From: Himantopus leucocephalus
Taxonomy: Eukaryota > Chordata > Aves > Charadriiformes > Recurvirostridae
Direction of reading: 5' to 3'
Length of the DNA: 64,000 nt
Assembly (NCBI GenBank): GCA_003993805.1
Contig: RSEF01000003.1
Coordinates: 57,310,897-57,374,896 of the forward strand
Made by a program: the position numbers and the translations under genes. The stretch's first letter is position 1; each line of letters opens with the position of its first letter. This document shows, one piece after another, positions 55,101 to 61,100 of this stretch. The notes beneath the pieces were generated by a model. It worked only from the letters and a program-made list of their open reading frames with translations, was not told the DNA's origin and searched no databases.

Positions 55101-58100
55101 TCTGTGAAGTGCATCCAATAAATAGCTTTTAACTGTTAGTAAAACTAGCTTTGAGTGAGTTTTAAATCATGTTTTGTGCTGCACAGCTGGAGAGATCAAT
55201 CTTCTAGACAGTGATCTGAATGCTGAGACTAAAGTCAGGCACACCTGGACCCCTGGAGCCTTGATGTACTATGGGAGAGCGGAGCTGCAAGCATCTGACC
55301 ACAGGTAAAGTCCTAAGCAAATAATCAGAGAAAAGGCCGCTAGGTTAGAATGTGTTATACTGAATTACGCCTTCAGAGCGAGGGACTGACTCTGACTGTA
55401 ATAGGAATTACACTCTTATTCTGTGTTCAGTATGCATTTGGTGGGGTTTTTTACCAGTGTGGCAGTATCTATGGTCCTGTATTGATTTCTGCTGCACGGT
55501 GATCTCAGCAAGGGTTGGATAATTTGCAGCAATGGGTATAGAAAACTGAGGGCTTTCTGTTGCTTGGTTTTGGAAAGCTCCAATACCAAAAGAAGCTGCT
55601 CTGATGGACTTCCACTCGGCTTGCTGTGGGAGAGCAGGAGGTTGGGACTGTGCGGCCTGAAGAGGTATAAGCCATGTACATAGGGCGAGGTGTGACCCCT
55701 TCAAAGTAGTGAGGTGTTGGGCTTCTGGGCTTCCCTTAGAAATTGGGATGGAAGAAGGAGGAAAAAAACAAAAGACCAGTGCCTCTGGTTGGTCCATATC
55801 ATTAACTTCTCTTTAGGGATATGAATGACCTTTCTTTGTTAAACTTGTCACTGCTTCACTTCTCGGAAACAAATTCTGTAATAAATACACCTTGAAAGCT
55901 CCCTTGCATTCAGAATAATCTTTGTCTCACCCATTGCATACCCTATGGAAATGCTGCAATTATTGTTCCTCATAGCAGCACTCGCTGACCTACAGTAGAT
56001 GTCTCTCTGTTTCTCATGGTGCTCTTGCATGCAAAGACTGTTCTGTATTCCTCCAGCAATGGAAGAACATGCCTCTTGCAATCAATTTCTCTGTGTCAAG
56101 GCTTTGACATTGCTTTGTTCCACAAAGCACAGTGGAACTGCTGCACTCATTATATAGGACCCTGAGGATGCAATCTGTGAAACATGGCTGTTGTACATTG
56201 GTTTTCTATTTCAGCAAACTTTACTGCAAAAACTGCTCTTTAATTACAGTCAGCAGGTTTGCTATCCCAAGGTTTGTGCTGGAAAAAGGGCTTAGCTATA
56301 TCTTTGTGACATATGGAAATGCATTATGATTCACAGTGCTTATAGAAATCATTAACACTTCCTATATGGTTTTTTTTTCCTTTTACTATTCCTTTCTAGC
56401 TCTGCTGTTGTTGCCTTCGTATGTTCTGGTAATGCATATTCCAGAGCCTGCTTTATTGCAAGTAGGAGGCAGCAATTTTTACATAGTTAGAAGAGCAGCC
56501 ATCCCAATCACTGCTCTGTGTGTATGTGCAGGTGGAATGTGGATTGCATCCACTGAGATGAGACAAGCTTTACTCTTTCACGCAGCTTTCTCAATTTTAT
56601 TTAGATCTAACACACAGAAGAAATGGCTGAAGAAGCAAGTTTGCAGTGTTGGCTGCTTATAATGTGATGGATTGACATATCTTTGCTACATAACCACGTT
56701 ATACACTTAGAGTACCTGGTCCTTCGTTTTTGGAAGAAGAAATCTTTGTGGCCTTGTCTTACAGAAAATAATATATTGCCTTCCCAATCTATACATGTTT
56801 TGGGAGACAGCTGTTTGATAATGCATGAAGTATCCTGGTATTTTCAGACTGCAGGTTTCCCAGAAGTGCTACACACAATTGTTATTTGTATTCCTTTATG
56901 GTACATTCAGCTAATGCAGGGCTGGTAAATATAAATAACAGTGCTCAAGGCATGGTCTTCCATTGCAGCAAAAATGAAACAATCCATGAGACTCTGAACT
57001 TCTGGGTTGTATTGCCAGCCACAGTGCTTTTTTGCAGTAAGACCTGAAGTAATTTGGTCTGCTTCTCTTTCTGTGTAGAACATACATGATAATCACTTCT
57101 TTCTAAGGTGTAGCAGGCTTAATTAAATACTTGCAATGAAATTTGACATCGTGGAGTTAAAAATGATCATAGGTGTATAGAGTTTAAACAGTACACTGTT
57201 GTTGTAGTTTAACCCCAGCCAGCAACTAGGACCATGCAGCTGCTTGCCCACTCCCCCCAGTAGGGCAGGGAGAAGAGGGAGAAAAGGAGGGGGAAGGGGA
57301 AAAAAACCCTTGTGGGTTGCGATGAAGACAGTTTAATAGAGCTGTAATGGAAGAGGAAAATAACAATAATAATAATGGTAAAAGAAAACACAAAATAAAG
57401 CGATGTCTCACAGCTCATGGGATGATTGGTTGCGCATCCCATCCTGAGCAGTGATCACAGATCGCTGCCCCCGGCCAACCCCCATTTATATACTGAGCAT
57501 AATGTCTATGTTATGGAATATTCCTTTGGCCAGCTTGTCCTGTCTATGCTTCCTCTCAGCTTTTGTGGGAAGCTGAAGAAGTCCTTGTCTAATGTAAACA
57601 TCACTTAGCAACAACTAAAACAATGGGTGTTATCAGTGTTATTCTTATACTAAATTCAAAACATAGCAGCTACTAGAAAGAAAATTAACTCTATCCCATC
57701 TGAAACCAGGACAACTGTTTGTCCTTCACACAACTAAGTGCTTACCTGTCCTGCTGCTTGACATTCATTTAAATTTTATATAAGCATTTCCTATTGGGTG
57801 ATGTTGATCTTAATTTTAAATAAGCATTTCTCCTTTGTTTCATGTAGGCCAGTGTTAGCTATTGTAGAAGTGGAAGTTCAGGAAGTTAATCAAGCTGCCC
57901 GTGAGAGTGTTTTCCAGGAAGTGTCGTCTTTCCAGGGACCACTGGATGCCACAGTAGTGGTAAATCTGCTATCACCAACGCCTGAAGAGAAAAATGAATT
58001 TCCTGAGGACTTGCGTACAGAGCTTATGCAAATGTTTGAGGATTATGGTACTATTGTTCTGGTCAGGTAAGTTTGGGATCTAAAATGGCATGTCATCTAT

Positions 58101-61100
58101 TCAAAAACACAGACTAGAAATTCCCTTTTTGTCCTGACAGAATTAACTTTGTATTAGAAAGTAGTATGCTGAATTCCTTTACTGCATGTTGAATTCTTCA
58201 TTAGAAATTGAATACAAGTGGTTTGAGTATCTTTTAGGTCTCATCAACCTGTTAAAGAAATAGTCTAACAGCTCTCTTGGCTGAGTGGAGGAGAATTTTA
58301 TTCAGTACAGCACCTTAAATCAGAGGCTTTGATGTGAATCATCACCTTTAGATTCAGGCCTTATTTCCATTCATTGCTTCTGCTGGTAGGTCCTTGGGCT
58401 CTGCTTTACTTCTTGCGAGGAGGTCGGCTCTCTTCCAGCACTCTTTCACATTCACTAGGATTTCCTGGCTGGTGCTCCTTTCTTTTGGGGGTCATTTTGC
58501 TTATTTTTTAATTGTACAGCTTCTCACAGTTTTTTCACCTACTGAGTTTGAGAGGGAGAGTGTGATACTTTCTGGCAGAGCAGTTTAATTTCATTCTAGT
58601 TGACTCTACAGAGCTCCAGCATAGCTATGAGACTTCTGTTTTGAGAAATACAGGCAAAAGACGTGACAGTTGTCCTGGGAAACAAGACCAGAAACTTGTG
58701 TATGTTGTATTTGACCCATTTATTAATGAAGAAAACTGGTGACCTGTTGTTGTATGGTTTTATGAAGTACCAAGTATAAGTTGTGGGTTCAAAAGCAGCC
58801 CTGCAGAAACACCAGCACCACCTTACTTGTGAAGAAAAGGAGCAAGAAAAAGACATGCTTTGGTGGTTTTGTTTTGTTTTGTTTTTGGTTGCTTTAGAGT
58901 TTGGTATACTAGTCATTGGGAACATCACGTGTCCTCTGAGGTGAGGGATATGCAGAGCCATAGAAGTTAGTACAGAGGGAGTGTGGAAATCCGACTTGGT
59001 ATCCTGTCAATGGCTGCTGAGATGTTCGTACTGCTGCTTCAGGGGCAATACAGTAAAGGGCAGGGTGCTGGGGTCACACAAGGGAGGATGGAGGAGAGGA
59101 AGAGCCCAACTGGGATTCATAGATCACTTGCTCCTCCCCAAAAAATAATAGTGAGGAAAATACAACTAAAATCAATTATGTAGCTATACAAAACTATCAT
59201 GCTTGCCTTTAAGGCTTTTTATTTAATGGTGAACTAAAATGCACTGTTTTCTCTCCTCTACCTTTTTTTACTAGGATCAGTGGAGGTCAAATGCTGGTGA
59301 CATTTGCAGACAGCAAGTCAGCTCTTCGTGTTATGGATATAGATGGTGTAAAAGTAAGACTCTCTCAAATCTATAATAATTACATAATCAATTTCTCAAA
59401 AAGTGGTTTCTTAGAATGAGATAGCTGAGTTTCTAGCTAAATCAAGTAGCATTATTTTGAAGAAACTTAGTGCTCATGAAGTCCTTAGCTTTCACAGCTG
59501 CTGAGGCTTTTAATGCAGTATTTCAGTTTCAGGAGGGCCGGAGGTCGCTTTTCTTGGAGCTCCTAAGCAGTGCATAGAATCTGGCCTCTGATACCACTGC
59601 AGAATACATGGACTCAGTCATTGTTCGGGCACTTGAAGCAGTTCTCCTGAGATTATATGTGACTTTATACTGTTGCCAAAGAATCCTCACGATTATGGTT
59701 TGGAGATTTTTTTCTGTTTCTCTCAAGTGTATCAAATAAACTCCTTCTACCAAGCTTCTACCAACATGATTCATTGGCCTCTATGGCAAACTCAGCATTA
59801 GCAGTAGGAGTTTACCTTCCCATCCCCTGCTCTTCCTTCCCACGCACATACTCTACAATTCATCAGCCCCCTCATTTATGCTGACGAAACTGTTTGTGGG
59901 GCTGTACTGTAAACTTAACACTGAAGTAATGGATTTAACTCTTATTCTTTCATATTTGGAGTTTTATCTTTTAATTTTGCTTATTTCATTAACGTAATTT
60001 ATAGCACAGAGCAGAACACAATTGTATGTGCACAGTGTGTGAAGGTGCTGGGAACCTGGGTTGGGAACTTTCCAAACTAATTTTACTGCCGAGCTGCTAG
60101 CGTGGATGCATCTCACCCCAAATGTGATGGAGCAACACATATAAGCAGCCATGGTCTTGATCTATTTAATGATATACTTTCCATATACATCAATCATCAT
60201 ATTTGGGATTTTCTCAGCAGAGAGCCTTCTTACAGATGGCAGCAGGTAGCAAACTCTTGTGTGTTTTAAAGCTACTGACTCAAAAATAGAACCCTCCCAC
60301 ACCATTATTACTATCACAGTATCGTTTTGACAATTTTTGATGTTTCACCTATTTCTCGAGTATTTCCCAAATGCAGCAGCACTGCTTTTGAGCTGTGAAC
60401 CTAATTTTCTTTCAAGAGTATTGTTACAGTCTGAAAACTTGCTTATGGGGGTAGGAAGAGTGCTTCCTTTTCACGTAGCTTCTGAAATGAAGCTTTAGTT
60501 GCATCAGTTTGAAGCAGTTGTACAACAGACTGCTAGCACTTGCTTATTCTGTTCAGGTGCTCTCATTTTGTGCAGTTCCTTGGCAAAGGGGAAACATTTC
60601 TTTCTTTGCATTAGGTTAGAGGCAGAACAGTGAAGATCCGGCCCAAAACTAAGGACTGGCTAAAGGGCCTTCAGGAGGAAATTGCTCGAAAACGCGACAG
60701 TATTGCCCCCATGTCCCCCACGGCAAACTCCTGTCTTCTGGAAGAAAATTTTGACTTCTCAAGTTTGGACTATGACTCAGAAGGTGAGCAGCAGGTTTCT
60801 AAGCTAAGTTGTGAGAAATCACTTCGCTGACTGGTAGCACAGAGAAGGTACAGTATAATTGTCAGTGGTATCTTAATTTGTAACGAAGCCACGCCTCTTA
60901 AAAAGAGGATTATAACTAAAGCCATGACCCTGCACTGTGCCTGGGCAGAGAACTGTTGCTTAGATCGTCCTATCAATTTAGTATTATAATATATGTTATC
61001 AAATCCAATGTATGGTATAGTTGTCTGTATAGAAACAAATTGTAATGAAACACGAGTTACATACGAAGCTTGCCTAACCTGTATATAAAATTCATTGACT

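Larger units (their letters stand above)
55305..57847 (+). other. SYNJ2: SYNJ2 intron 18 (2.5 kb), carries the solo LTR
   Basis: It contains the antisense solo LTR at 57200-57713. The rest is AT-rich unique sequence with no gene seen. Confidence 0.85.

Noticed and set aside
57209..57608. Open frames of 60-77 codons within the LTR
   Set aside because: They lie in LTR sequence without retroviral gene similarity and are chance frames.
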